Below, in pieces: positions 1 through 10,203 of a DNA stretch of 26,653 bases; position 1 is the stretch's first letter, and each line of letters starts with the position of its first letter. The DNA is from Amphimedon queenslandica. Taxonomy: Eukaryota > Porifera > Demospongiae > Haplosclerida > Niphatidae. Position numbers and translations under genes: made by a program. The DNA is taken from NCBI RefSeq assembly GCF_000090795.2, contig NW_003546404.1:83209-109861 (forward strand), written 5' to 3'. The notes below the pieces were generated by a model that did no database searches, was not told the origin of the DNA, and saw only the letters and a program-made list of their open reading frames with translations.

Positions 1-169
1 TGTCATCAATGACCGCGCCCCCTAACGGAAGCAATGGCTACCAGCAACTTTAGCAAGCTCTAACTTTCCCAAAGCAAGTCCAATGCAAGAATGCAACTAG
101 GAATAGTCTATTTGGGTAGTGTAAATTAAAAATAAGCAATAATCTCAAATTTCATTTTCGCGTGCAAGC

Positions 170-1431
170 CTCCCTTTAAATGAGACACAACCTCCAGAGA
201 ATTTGCTTGCCTTTAAACAAACTTTTCGTCCCTTCAAGTTTGCCCAATAAAATCCTGTAGGACATGTGCCATTTCTGAAATAAATTTATGTAAATCCAGC
301 AATATTGCCACATTGTGGAGCACTATCCATAATACACTTGACCAGGGGCGTATCTAAGCTCTGAGAGTTGGCTGGGCACGGAGAAAAAATATGCGGCGCG
401 CGAAGCGCGCCGCGAAAATTGTTAGAGCTAATTAATATTCATGATGGGCGTGGTCAATTAAATACTGCGATTATTACTTTAATTAAGCTAAGATGTGCAC
501 TTCAGTGCTTATATTTTCTTCATTAGTAGTAGTACTGGCCTTGGGAAGACATTCAAACAGACTCAGCAGAGTTTCTTAGCCATTTTCAACTCGATTACTT
601 TAATAATTAATGTGAATAGTCTAATAACTGATTGGTTAGTAGTAGTTATTATTTAAAAAATGGCAGCCCAATTGCCCAAATGGAGCTATGGAAGTCTCTA
701 CCATGTCATCATTATATTTACACTGGCTAAAACTATTAGCTATGCTAGTCTTGTCTCATTGCTATCATAATAAAGTGAGCAATATTTTTAAAAGGACTAA
801 TATACAAAAGAAAAAAATTTTTTGGTCTGCTGAGTTGGTCGGGCCACAGGCCCACCCAGGCCCACCCTTAGATACGCCCCTGCACTTGACAAAGTACTCT
901 TCCTTGGTAATGGGTCATACAATGCGTATTCACCATCCTTACTTGTTGGATTATTTTCAAGTATTTCCTTGCAAGATGTAGGCTTGGCTGGAGGAGAAGG
1001 CGATGGACTTGGAGTAGAAGAAGAGGTAGGAACAATTATAAATGATGGACTCGCAACAGAAGAAGTGGTAGGGGGCACTGCAGTAAATGATGGAGATGCA
1101 GATGGATTAGCCCACCACAGCTGCTTAATGCCTCTACACAACTTTCCAAAGACTTTGTAAGAGCGTCAGTTACCTTTTTAGCACATTCACAAGAACTAGC
1201 AGCACCTACAGCTTGAGCTTCCATCTTGACTTTTTTGGCTTGATTGAAAACAGTGCCGGGCTCCTTGTTACATTCTTCCATAGCAGTAAAAGCATCAGTA
1301 CATCCTTTGAGTGATTGAATGAGAGCTTTATTGACTTTCTCCTGACAGGAACAATCCTCTGCAGTAGCAACTCCATTGAGATACAGGAGAGACAAAAGGA
1401 GCCCAACAGCAACCACGATAGCAGTAGCCAT
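170..1431 (-). pseudogene. Decayed gene: secreted Cys-repeat protein with fibrinogen-like module, split by a transposon
   Basis: Read on the minus strand. From the Met at 1431 there is a signal peptide (MATAIVVAVGLLLSLLYLNG), then two related ~28-residue units that begin CSCQEKVNKAL and CECAKKVTDAL and carry matching cysteines. A P/S/T-rich linker follows (about 1080-985). It is in a different frame unless a 38-nt GT-AG intron (about 1113-1076) is removed. Next comes a module starting CKEILENNPTSKDGEY, a pattern I associate with fibrinogen-like/collagen C-propeptide-like domains. That module is broken three ways: one missing base near 907, a 540-bp hAT-type insertion (343-882), and an in-frame TAA at 286-288. 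Past the insertion, the remnant continues in the proper frame with CIMDSAPQCGN and, after the stop, GTCPTGFY and a GGCVSF motif. The open frame through the insertion adds only about 25 residues of transposon sequence. It could still be expressed as a truncated secreted protein, but as a fibrinogen-like gene it is dead. The domain name is from memory of motifs. Confidence 0.6.
343..882. mobile_element. Non-autonomous hAT-type element (MITE), 540 bp
   Basis: The element is bounded by perfect 16-bp terminal inverted repeats: CAGGGGCGTATCTAAG at 343-358 and its reverse complement at 867-882. It is flanked by a perfect 8-bp target duplication, CACTTGAC, at 335-342 and 883-890. An 8-bp duplication with a CAGGGGCG-type end is characteristic of the hAT superfamily. 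No transposase is encoded, so movement would depend on an enzyme elsewhere. The perfect duplication and repeats suggest a fairly recent insertion. Inside, near 393-413, is a GC-only hairpin (GCGGCGCGC, 3-nt loop, GCGCGCCGC), striking in AT-rich surroundings. Confidence 0.9.
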
Positions 1432-1480
1432 TGTGTTATAAATAAGACAGACCAATAATACGGACTGACAATATAAACTG

Positions 1481-2263
1481 TGTTATATTCTTATATCCAA
1501 AAGTCTTTGTAAATGAAGTGTCGAGTTGTGAATACTACAGTGTCTGCTGGCACAAAATAGTGTTGGTTGTAACAGGCTACAATAGCCTATTAATTCATCA
1601 TGTGATCACAATAAGGCACAGTGACAGTATACACATAGTCTAGATCTATAGCATTAATATTATCAAACAAATTCTCACTTATTTTTTGTAAATCTTCCTC
1701 TCTCTACCACTCTTTCTTCCCTTCTGCAATAAAACTCTGGAATTCTCTCCTATAAACTCTCTTCCCCTTTCTCTTGTATAAAACTGTAAGTTCATTGTAA
1801 CTTATAACTTTATTAAGTATTTTATTTCTTACACCATTAGCAATTGTGCCATTGTATAAAAGAATCAAAACACTAATTACAATTTAAAAGAGCTATTAAT
1901 ACTATCAAGTATAATGACAATCCAGCAAACTAGCATATTTAATAACAATACACTACAACACTTAAAGAAGTTTTCTGACCCTATGACCTGTGTCATACTT
2001 TTGTATCCAAAAGTCTTTGTAAATGAAGTGTCGAGTTGTGAATACTACAGTGCCTGCTGGCACAAAATAGTGTTGGTTGTAAAAGGCTACAATAGCCTAT
2101 TAATTCATGATCACAATAAGGCACAGTGGACAGTACACACAGCCTAGATCTATAGCATTAATATTAATTACAATTTAAAAGAGCTATTATCACTATCAAG
2201 TATAATGACATTCCAGCAAACCAGCATATTTAATAACAATATGTGACTACAACACTTAATGAA
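1481..2263. repeat. A-B-A'-B' non-coding direct duplication
   Basis: Unit A (about 1481-1664, around the shared string TCCAAAAGTCTTTGTAAATG) recurs as A' (about 1991-2165) with few substitutions and small indels. Unit B (about 1873-1972, around ACAATTTAAAAGAGCTATTA) recurs as B' (about 2163-2263). In the first copy A and B are separated by about 210 bp of TC-rich sequence; in the second they abut. This fits a local duplication followed by a deletion or insertion between the units. No convincing coding potential is seen. A lies just upstream of the decayed secreted gene and could have carried its promoter. Confidence 0.8.
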
Positions 2264-3104
2264 TTTTTCCCATTACAACCACTATAAATGCTGTCTTAAG
2301 GCTCAGTGACATTTATCATGAATAAACTGTTTGTTGTCAAGAATTAAGATTGAAAGTGTAATATCTAATACTTTATAAAAATAATAATTACACCTAAAAA
2401 TTTTGTTAGTTGCATCAACTTTTGGGTACATTATATGCAGCTTAGATTAACTTTAATAAAACAATTTTGCCTGATTTGTATTGTTTCTAGTTAGACTCAC
2501 TTCATGCTAATTCCAGTACTGAGTACTGACAGGCAGCAACAATATAAGTTGACACAAGCAGCTCTAATTAATGTGACGTATCAGATGACATTTCTCTTTA
2601 TTCTGTAAAAATACAATAAAAGATATGGCTACATAATCTAGTCTAATCATCTGTTTTGATTGTCCATAACAATAATTGACCAACATAAATTGCACTAGGA
2701 TCAGAACAATTCAAAATCACTATTATTTACAGTATACTCTATTACATGCTGTTTCAAGCAGTTAAATATATAAATATTAAAAAACCCGAATCAACTTGAA
2801 CTAAATGCGTAACATAAACATGTAGACTAGTTCTACTTCTAAGTGTGAAATCACCGAGGAAATCACTGAAATGTAATAAATTTGCCCTTGCCAAAATTTA
2901 TTTAAGTCACTTGCACCTCCTCCCAAAATTATACAACATCTATTTGATCTTAAATATCATTACATTTGTAATAATAATTAAAATAATCAAGCTCTTACAT
3001 TGCAAATCTATCCATGACTAGATCTATGAGCCTCTATCTTGTTTGCATCACTCAATAGGTGGAGCCTGTGTGGGCAGGGCTGGTGTGCATTCCATTCTGA
3101 AATT
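2264..3104. other. AT-rich intergenic stretch
   Basis: No gene, RNA or clear repeat is seen here. It precedes the start codon chosen for the kelch-ZU5 gene, so its promoter and 5' leader are presumably in this stretch, but no specific element can be identified. Confidence 0.5.
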
Positions 3105-6100
3105 ATGTCGACCAAAAGCTCGAAGAAAAGTGAGGTCTATTCTCTTTTTTTACTATACAAGCTGTTCTTTATTAGGTTATGAGCCAGGAGAAAGAAGGAA
3201 TCATTCCACTGTTAGAGTAGGAGACAGCCTCTACATGTGGGGAGGGTTCCGAACTGATTTCCCTGAAGTTCACAATAGCAACGAGAAAAGAATGAAGTCC
3301 TCCGTTGTTGAGGTGTACCACTTACCTACTGGTATGTGGGAGCAGAAACCAACGACTGGAAATCCTCCATTGGGCATCCACGGTTATGCATCCGCTGCGA
3401 TTGGGAATGAGATATTTTATTTCGGAGGTGACTGTAATCATCAGGGCTGCTATCACAACAGCTTGCATAGTTTCAATGTGAAAACTTTCAGATGGAAAGA
3501 ACTCTCTCCGACTACGTCTCATCATGGTCCTATGATGAAGAGAGATGCTAGCATGGTAGCAATGCGAATGTATGGCGAGGACTACCTTGTTGTTATTGGA
3601 GGCTGGGGACTGTCCTATAACAATACTCCAAAACAGCCTGAAGCAGAGTATCGTGGATTAGACCAAGTGCCTGATCTACACCACTGCAACGAAATTCATT
3701 ACTATAAACTCTCATCAGGTTAGCTATCTAATCTAAGTTTTCTCACTACAAGTTATAGATAAACTACAGATGTTGAGGCTTACTGGATATACAAGAGGAT
3801 GTTAGTTGATTTAGAAGCCGAGGCGAAGCTGAGGCTTCTAAATCAACTAACATCCGAGTGTATATCCAGTAACACGAAACAGCTGTAGTTTATCTGGTTT
3901 GTACTACAGTGTGTGGGTGTATGAAAGGCACTGTCGTCTAACTACCAGAATTGGCAGTTAGATGATGGCTTCTAACTACCCCTGCTGTGGTCTACACTAT
4001 ATAAACTCCTGGCGGTGCCTTTGATACACCCACACACTGTAGTACAAAAGCTATTAGATAACTAATATAGCTTATTTTGTTTTAATTGTGCAGGCGAATG
4101 GATGTCACCATTAGTTAAAGGTGACAGACCACCTCCAATTAGTCACTTCACTCTAGCATCACTTTCTACAGACAGTGCTATATTATTTGGAGGTCTAAAT
4201 GTAACAGAATGGAGCAACAGACTGTATTTTATCAAATTTTCCAAAAAATCATTGGTGAGTTAATATAAATTATAAAGAAGGCATGGGGTTTATTTTTTCA
4301 TTTTTATTATTTACAGGATATCTCAGAAATAATCCCCAAGAAACCATCACAGTGGCCTCAAAAAAGATATGCTCATTCTGGGGTACTCATCAATACCATT
4401 GATTTTCCTGAGCATTTAGCCTTGCCAAAAGAGAATTATAAATCAGGATCATATCTACTTGTGGTAGGTGGAATGAACTCGGAAGATTGTTGGTTACTTG
4501 ATATTAGCAATGGGACAGCAAAACGATTTGTAAGTGAATTTTTAAAATCATCTTGAACTAAATTTAAATTTTTTTATTTCTAGTTTAATCTACCAGGAGC
4601 TGTTACAGATAGATTTTATCATTCTCTCTCAGTGTGGGAGCTAAGCCCAGACACATATCAGATAATTGAATTTGGTGGAGGAGGTCAATCGAGTAATACT
4701 GCAGTTTCTCAACTTAGTAAGTTAAAATAAGTACTGCAATAAAATACTATAGAACAGAACCTCAAATAAAAGTCGGACATTTAAATGTCTGAACATTGTT
4801 TGAATGTATTTTGAGGTGCTGCTAGACTATGTATTATTTAAGAATATTAATAATTTTGATTTACATATAGGACGCATTAATCACGAATGGTTTTTTGAAG
4901 CAAATCCAATGCAACCAGATCTTGATCTGAGAGAGAAAAGAAAACGGAAATGGTCAGAGAGACAAAGCGAGGAAACTTCACTACATGTTAAGAAGCAGTC
5001 ACTTGAGAGAGAACTGGAAGAAGAGATAAGAAGGAGAGAGCAAACCACAATCAGGTTAAGGAAAGATCTGCAAGAGAGAGAAAAGCAGCTTAGAATGACT
5101 GAGGAAAGTTTTCAGGAGGCTTTGCATCTGGTAAAGGATGAGAAGGAATCAGCTCAATTTGAATACCTGAGGCCTCAGTTAGGTTAGCATACAGTGCACC
5201 TTATTAATGTTATTATGCATACTAATGTACATATTCTATAGATTTATTAGATGGGGATGTTGTTATAGCCGAAAAGAATTTATTCCTTCCATTGGATGAA
5301 ACTAGTTCATTCAGATGGAAGAAGTATGGATTTAGATTTCAATGCCCACAAGGTGCTGTCTCCAAAGGCACCAAAATGGCTATTACTGCATTAGTCGGTG
5401 GTAATTTCATTTTGCCTAAAGGTACTGTGCTAGTCAGTGCAGTGTATGCAATATCAGTATCTAAGCCACTTTTAAAGCCACTGGTAATAGAGCTGCAGCA
5501 TTGTGTGGATCTGAGAACAAATGCTCAAGCTGATTGTCTCAAGTTTGTCCGAGCTCCACTGAAGTCTCCTTATGAATTCAGTCCAATTGATGGAGGATCT
5601 TTTAATGTGGGCAGAAGATATGGATCTATCAAACGTGACCAGTTCAGTCTTGTTGCCATTGTTGCTGAGATGAGTAATGAGGAATCGGCATCACCTAGTG
5701 GGAATGGTGAGAGTGAAGAAAATGATGATCATGGAACATCAAATCAAGGTATAAAAAACATGAATCATTATTTTGACGAAGGTATTACTGTAGTATGTAT
5801 AGAAGCCATGTATATACCGGTACTCTATAATAACCTACATGTACATGTAATAGTGAAGTTTGTGTTACTGGTATAATAACTATAGATTTCATTGAAGAAA
5901 TGGTCACAGAAACTGCATCAAATGAAGCAATGGTTGGTCATGCAGAGGCTATAGCAGAAACACGTTTAATCGGTGATCAACCTACTTCTGCTTCTCAAAC
6001 TGAAAGTATGTATATCAATATAATAACAGTATATTGTTAAAATTGTTTTCATTGTCAGGTTTAGTTCAAATTGAGAGCAATAATTATGGTAAGAATTTTC

Positions 6101-7146
6101 ATCATTATTAATAAATATTGATGATCACTCTTTAGTTAATCGAAGTGACATATGGTACACTGGAATGATGTACCATGAAAGAAGAGACACTGGCTATCGG
6201 TGGATAACTATGTACACTGCTGTTAAGGATTTAGATGCTGTGCTACAGGTTACATAATTGTTGATATTAAATCATTATTATGTTAACTTTAATGTAGCAT
6301 ATAGAGAATGAACACAGTAATGCTGAAAGAGACGTTGTCAATACGTTTAAGTTTAATCAAGGTCCAAACGGTATTATAAAACTAACTTTGGGAACACTTA
6401 ATGAAGCAGGATGGTCTGTTCAGCCTCATCAAGAGCCAATGGAAGTATATGCTACTAATACAATGTAATAAGTATTATCTTTTTTATATAAAGTTGCATC
6501 AATCTGTAATGGACAACATTCAGTCATCACCAATGGTATCAACTCTTCGATTATCAGTTTATGCTGTACCTGGTGTTGCCAATATGCCACTTCATTGCCC
6601 CATTGATTTAACAGGGATCAACCCTTCCACTACTATTTTTATCAATAGGCTACCTTCTACTCGTATAAGTATGTTACAAGCAGCTACTATGAATACGAAT
6701 TTATTGTATAATTTTTGTAGCAATCAGTACTGGCTCAAGTTCAATTAACTTTGATTCTGTGAGATCTATTCCAGAAAGTTAGCTGATTTAACAAACTAAC
6801 ACCTGCTTACTCTTATACTACTTTAGGTAGACGAGAAAAGGCTTGTGAAGCAATAACAAACTCTACTGGTATCATAAGAGATGCACTTGATTTAGGTACA
6901 TTAGCAAATAAACTACTGGAGAAGAGAATCATAAATGAAAGAGAACAAAGGGAAGTTCTAGATGATAGGACAGGATTAACCACTGACCGAAGAATGGACA
7001 AGTTACTTAGTTTTGTTAGAACAACCATTAGATTAGATTCAGATGGTAACACATTTCTTTTGTTCATTCAAATAATCACAGAAGAGGATACCATTAGAAC
7101 TGATATGATAGCTAAAAGACTAGTAGAATATTACAACAATAATTAA
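3105..7146 (+). CDS. Kelch repeat - coiled coil - ZU5-like - CARD/death-fold-like protein, 14 exons, ~951 aa
   Basis: Exons: 3105-3129, 3176-3718, 4094-4254, 4317-4529, ~4584-4716, 4871-5182, 5242-5748, 5886-6005, 6059-6088, 6136-6248, 6298-6444, 6494-6668, 6721-6777, 6827-7146. All introns are GT-AG and the sum is exactly 952 codons. Residues ~10-350 are kelch blades (YMWGGF, IFYFGGD, LVVIGGWG, AILFGG, YLLVVGGM). Residues ~375-460 are a charged coiled coil. Residues ~490-610 resemble a ZU5 domain (CPQGAVSKGT, then KPLVIELQHCV). An acidic linker follows. Residues ~683-830 are unassigned, with a UPA-like domain possible. Residues ~865-950 form a helical CARD/death-fold-like end (LANKLLEKRIINEREQREVL, then RRMDKLLSF). 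The start MSTKSSKK was chosen because splicing of a 46-nt intron matches the paralogue's first junction. AATAAA lies at 7165. Likely a cytoplasmic signalling or adaptor protein; there is no signal peptide or membrane segment. Ligand unknown. Gene order and exon phases say it is the tandem sister of the next gene. Confidence 0.8.
3757..4050. repeat. Two adjacent foldback elements in intron 2 of the kelch-ZU5 gene
   Basis: The first hairpin (3757-3895) has outer arms AGATAAACTACAG/CTGTAGTTTATCT. Its inner arms are ~38 bp (about 3780-3818 and 3833-3871) around GATGTTAGTTGATTTAGAAG. The second hairpin has ~33-bp arms at about 3898-3931 and 4015-4049 (for example CTACAGTGTGTGGGTGTAT), and a smaller inverted repeat (TCTAACTACCAG...) at 3937-3962 in its loop. 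They look like miniature foldback DNA elements. They fill most of a 375-nt intron, by far the longest in this gene. Confidence 0.85.
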
Positions 7147-7323
7147 TTTGTGACTTCTTAATTCAATAAAATTTTTAGCAAACTGGCAATGTTATATTCC
7201 ACAAGAATTTTGCAGGTCTATTGTTATAGATGATGTCACCATGTCACCGCCCTCTAGATCTAGCTTTAAAAGAGGCGAAATCAATCTCGAGATACAATCA
7301 TATGTAGTATCTATGATACAATC

Positions 7324-10203
7324 ATGCTCTCGGCAATGTTTTCCGGCTCACTATCTCGATCTAGTGATTCCATAGACTTTCTCTTGAAGCTTGAAGGTCG
7401 CGTTGAAGGTAAAAGCACTCCTATTCGGCACTTTTAACGTTAGCTCTATGCCGTCTCCCTTTTATAGACCACAAGCCTGTAGAAAGAGGCTATCACTCTA
7501 CAGTTCAAATAGGTGAATACGTATACATGTGGGGTGGATACCAGCCTCATCTCTCCAAAAAACGCAATGAAGATGTGTCATCGATCATGGAGGTGTTTCA
7601 CTTGCCATCCCGGGATGTGGGAACTGAGACCGACCTCAAACACACCCCCTAAAGGGATCTATGGTTACGCATGCACTGCAATCGACAGGGAAATATTCTT
7701 TTTTGGAGGCTATTGTAACTCATCCAGCACTTTTCAAAATAGTCTCTTTAGCTTCAACACTGACGCTGATGCCTTTAGCTGGAGAGAACTCTCTCCTACT
7801 TCTCCTAGTCATGGTCACCCAATGGTAAAGGGGTACTCTGGCATTGTTGCAGTACAGGTTGGTGGTAAGGACTACATTGCAGTAATTGGAGGGAGAGGAT
7901 CATCTTCACCTGAACAGGCTAAAGCTCAATATAGCCAAGGTTTTGGTGCACTTCAACGCTGCAATGAGGTCCATTACTATAAATTATTGTCAGGTCAGTA
8001 TGTAAATTATATGAATATTTTAGCGGTACTGGTAGCAGTGATTTCTGAGGCCATTTCCTCACCAATATAGTATCAAGAGTAAATAATAGGTATTATTTAC
8101 TCTTGATAGTATTAAGATTGATTATTGGGGCCCAATAATGAGTAATTTAAAATTTGTTGTTTTTTTGAATTTCATAGTCTAAATATTATGAGTACTATTA
8201 ATAACTATTAGGTGAATGGGAGTCTCCTGTTGTTACTGGAAACAGACCACCTCCTATCAGTGGCTTCACCATAGAATCGCTTAGCAAAAATACTGCTCTG
8301 CTGTTTGGAGGGGCTACTTCTTTTGGACACAATAGCTGTGTTTATATTGTGACCTTCACCAGAAAAGTGGTAAGTATACACTAGAACATTATATAATTTT
8401 TTTGATAAATTTTTAGAAGTTCGTAAAGATATCTAATCCTGGTGGATCAGTAAAATGGCCTTCAGGAAGAAGTGCTCATTCGAGTGTTATCATAAATCAT
8501 GGTTCGTCAGGACAGCACCTGTTAGTGATTGGTGTTAATGACTGCTGGGTACTTGACATTATCAATAAGACCTGGAAAGAAGTGGTATGTATACATAATA
8601 TATTTTTTAATTCCCTCTTAATTCTATGATAACATTAATGTGCATTTGAAAAATGCCACAGGTTACTTTACCAGATGTTGTTACTAAAAGAAATAATCAT
8701 TCCTTATCAGCTTGGAGCGTGACTCCTGCTACTACTTGGATTGTGCAGTTTGGAGGATATAAAGGGAGAAAAATGATTGGAGATACAACAATCATTGAAT
8801 TCAGTGAGTTATTTTTTGGACTCGTTCAGTAATGCACAAGTTCAAAAGATCAATTTAACAATTAAATTTTAGCAGCGAGTTTTTATGTTTTGCTTTAAAA
8901 TAGCTGCATTCTTATTTTTGTCCTAAAAAGGAAGGCTTGTTGATCATTTCTAAACCATACTGTTTTGATATAGATTAATAACAATAATAATAATAGTGTA
9001 TATTATATAGGGTATAATGCCGAGAACGATTGGTCTGTTGACGTAATACCTCCAGATCAGTATCAAGATAAACTAAGAGAGAGAAAACAAGAATGGGAGG
9101 AGTCTCAAGTCATTCATCGCCAAAGGGACAAAATAATAGAGCAGAGCCAGACAGAGCAAGGAATTATAGAGGAAAGGTTACAGCCGTTAGATCATGAAGA
9201 AGTGAGGGAGCAAAGTAAAAGGGATCAGCAAAACAAGGAGCAGAATCATCAAGGACACCAGGAACAGAATACAGATGAACTTTTAGTCTTAGAACAAAAG
9301 TTTTTAGAACAACTTCAAGAAAAAGAGAAAGAATTTGAGAGGGTAATACAAGAGAAAGATGAGGAATTGAGAAAAGTGAAGAATGAATCTCAAGAAAGAG
9401 AACAAGAGCTTCTTAAGCAGTTACAACAGGCCGAATCTTCTTGGGTTTTGGATAAAGAAGAAATTACCATAACAGAAGGGCTTGTTGGTAAAGGAAGTTG
9501 GGGAGAGGTCAAAGTGGGCATTTATTGTGGCTTGAGAGTTGCTGCAAAGCGTCTTCATGATGTCATCATTTCTCATTATAATATCAGTACATTCTCGCGT
9601 GAAATGAATATTGCTTCCAAGGTACGTCATCCCAATCTCCTTCAGTTTATAGGAGCCACTAAAGAGGGTAACCCAATCATCCTGACAGAGCTAATGCACA
9701 CCAGCTTAAGGAAGGAATTAGAAACATCAAGCACAATGCCTTATCATGTTGTACTAAGCATCAGTCTTGATGTAGCCTGTGCTCTCAATTACCTTCACCT
9801 CTTCAAGCCTCATCCTATACTGCACAGAGATGTCAGCAGTCCTAATGTGCTCCTTCAGCCAGTAGGTAATGGATGGAGAGCTAAATTGTCAGACTATGGC
9901 TCGGCTAATCTCCAACATCTCATTGGATTCACTGTTAACCCTGGTTCTCCAATCTATTCAGCACCCGAGGCGACAAACCCACATAATCATTCTCCTGCTA
10001 TGGATGTCTATAGCTTTGCTGTCCTCTTGATTGAAATGCTCACTTGTCAGTTACCAGAGCCAAAGGAGAGACAGACTCAGCTCAGCACTGCAGTAAAGGA
10101 CCATGTCACCATTAGACAGCTACTAGTGACTTGTCTTAATAATGAGTATGAGAGTCGCCCAAATATGTCTGATGTCATTAGAGAGCTTAAAAGGGAAATT
10201 TAA
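7324..10203 (+). CDS. Kelch repeat - coiled coil - protein kinase (TKL-like), 6 exons, ~756 aa, with a +1 frameshift in exon 2
   Basis: Exons: 7324-7408, 7468-7993, 8212-8369, 8417-8584, 8662-8803, 9011-10203. Introns are GT-AG and sit at the same places and phases as in the upstream sister gene. Residues ~35-350 are kelch blades (YMWGGY, IFFFGGY, IAVIGGRG, ALLFGG); ~380-505 is a long E/K/Q-rich coiled coil. Residues ~508-756 are a full kinase domain: glycine loop GKGSWGEV, lysine in VAAK, catalytic loop HRDVSSPN, DYG in place of DFG, then APE. Key catalytic residues are present, so activity is likely; the group (TKL versus TK) is inferred. The summed exons are 3n+1: near 7607-7612 the run CATCCCGGGATGTGG has one base too many compared with the sister's TGMWE motif. 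Either the gene is newly broken or this is a sequence or assembly indel. AATAAA at 10282 follows the stop. The gap from the upstream gene's stop to this ATG is only 177 bp. Confidence 0.8.
8071..8108. repeat. Perfect 18-bp hairpin in intron 2 of the kelch-kinase gene
   Basis: Arms TATCAAGAGTAAATAATA (8071-8088) and its exact reverse complement (8091-8108) are separated by GG. A short outer pair (CCAATA and TATTGG) lies around them. It sits in the intron at the same position as the foldback-filled intron of the sister gene, but the sequences are not related by eye. Confidence 0.85.

Noticed and set aside
1914..2147. 77-codon plus-strand frame
   Set aside because: It spans parts of the duplicated units B and A', and the other copy of those units is not open in the same way, so it is not coding.
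3043..3104. Upstream Met of the kelch-ZU5 gene (MHHSIGG...)
   Set aside because: That reading requires translating through a good 46-nt intron. Splicing from the ATG at 3105 gives a junction equivalent to that of the sister gene.
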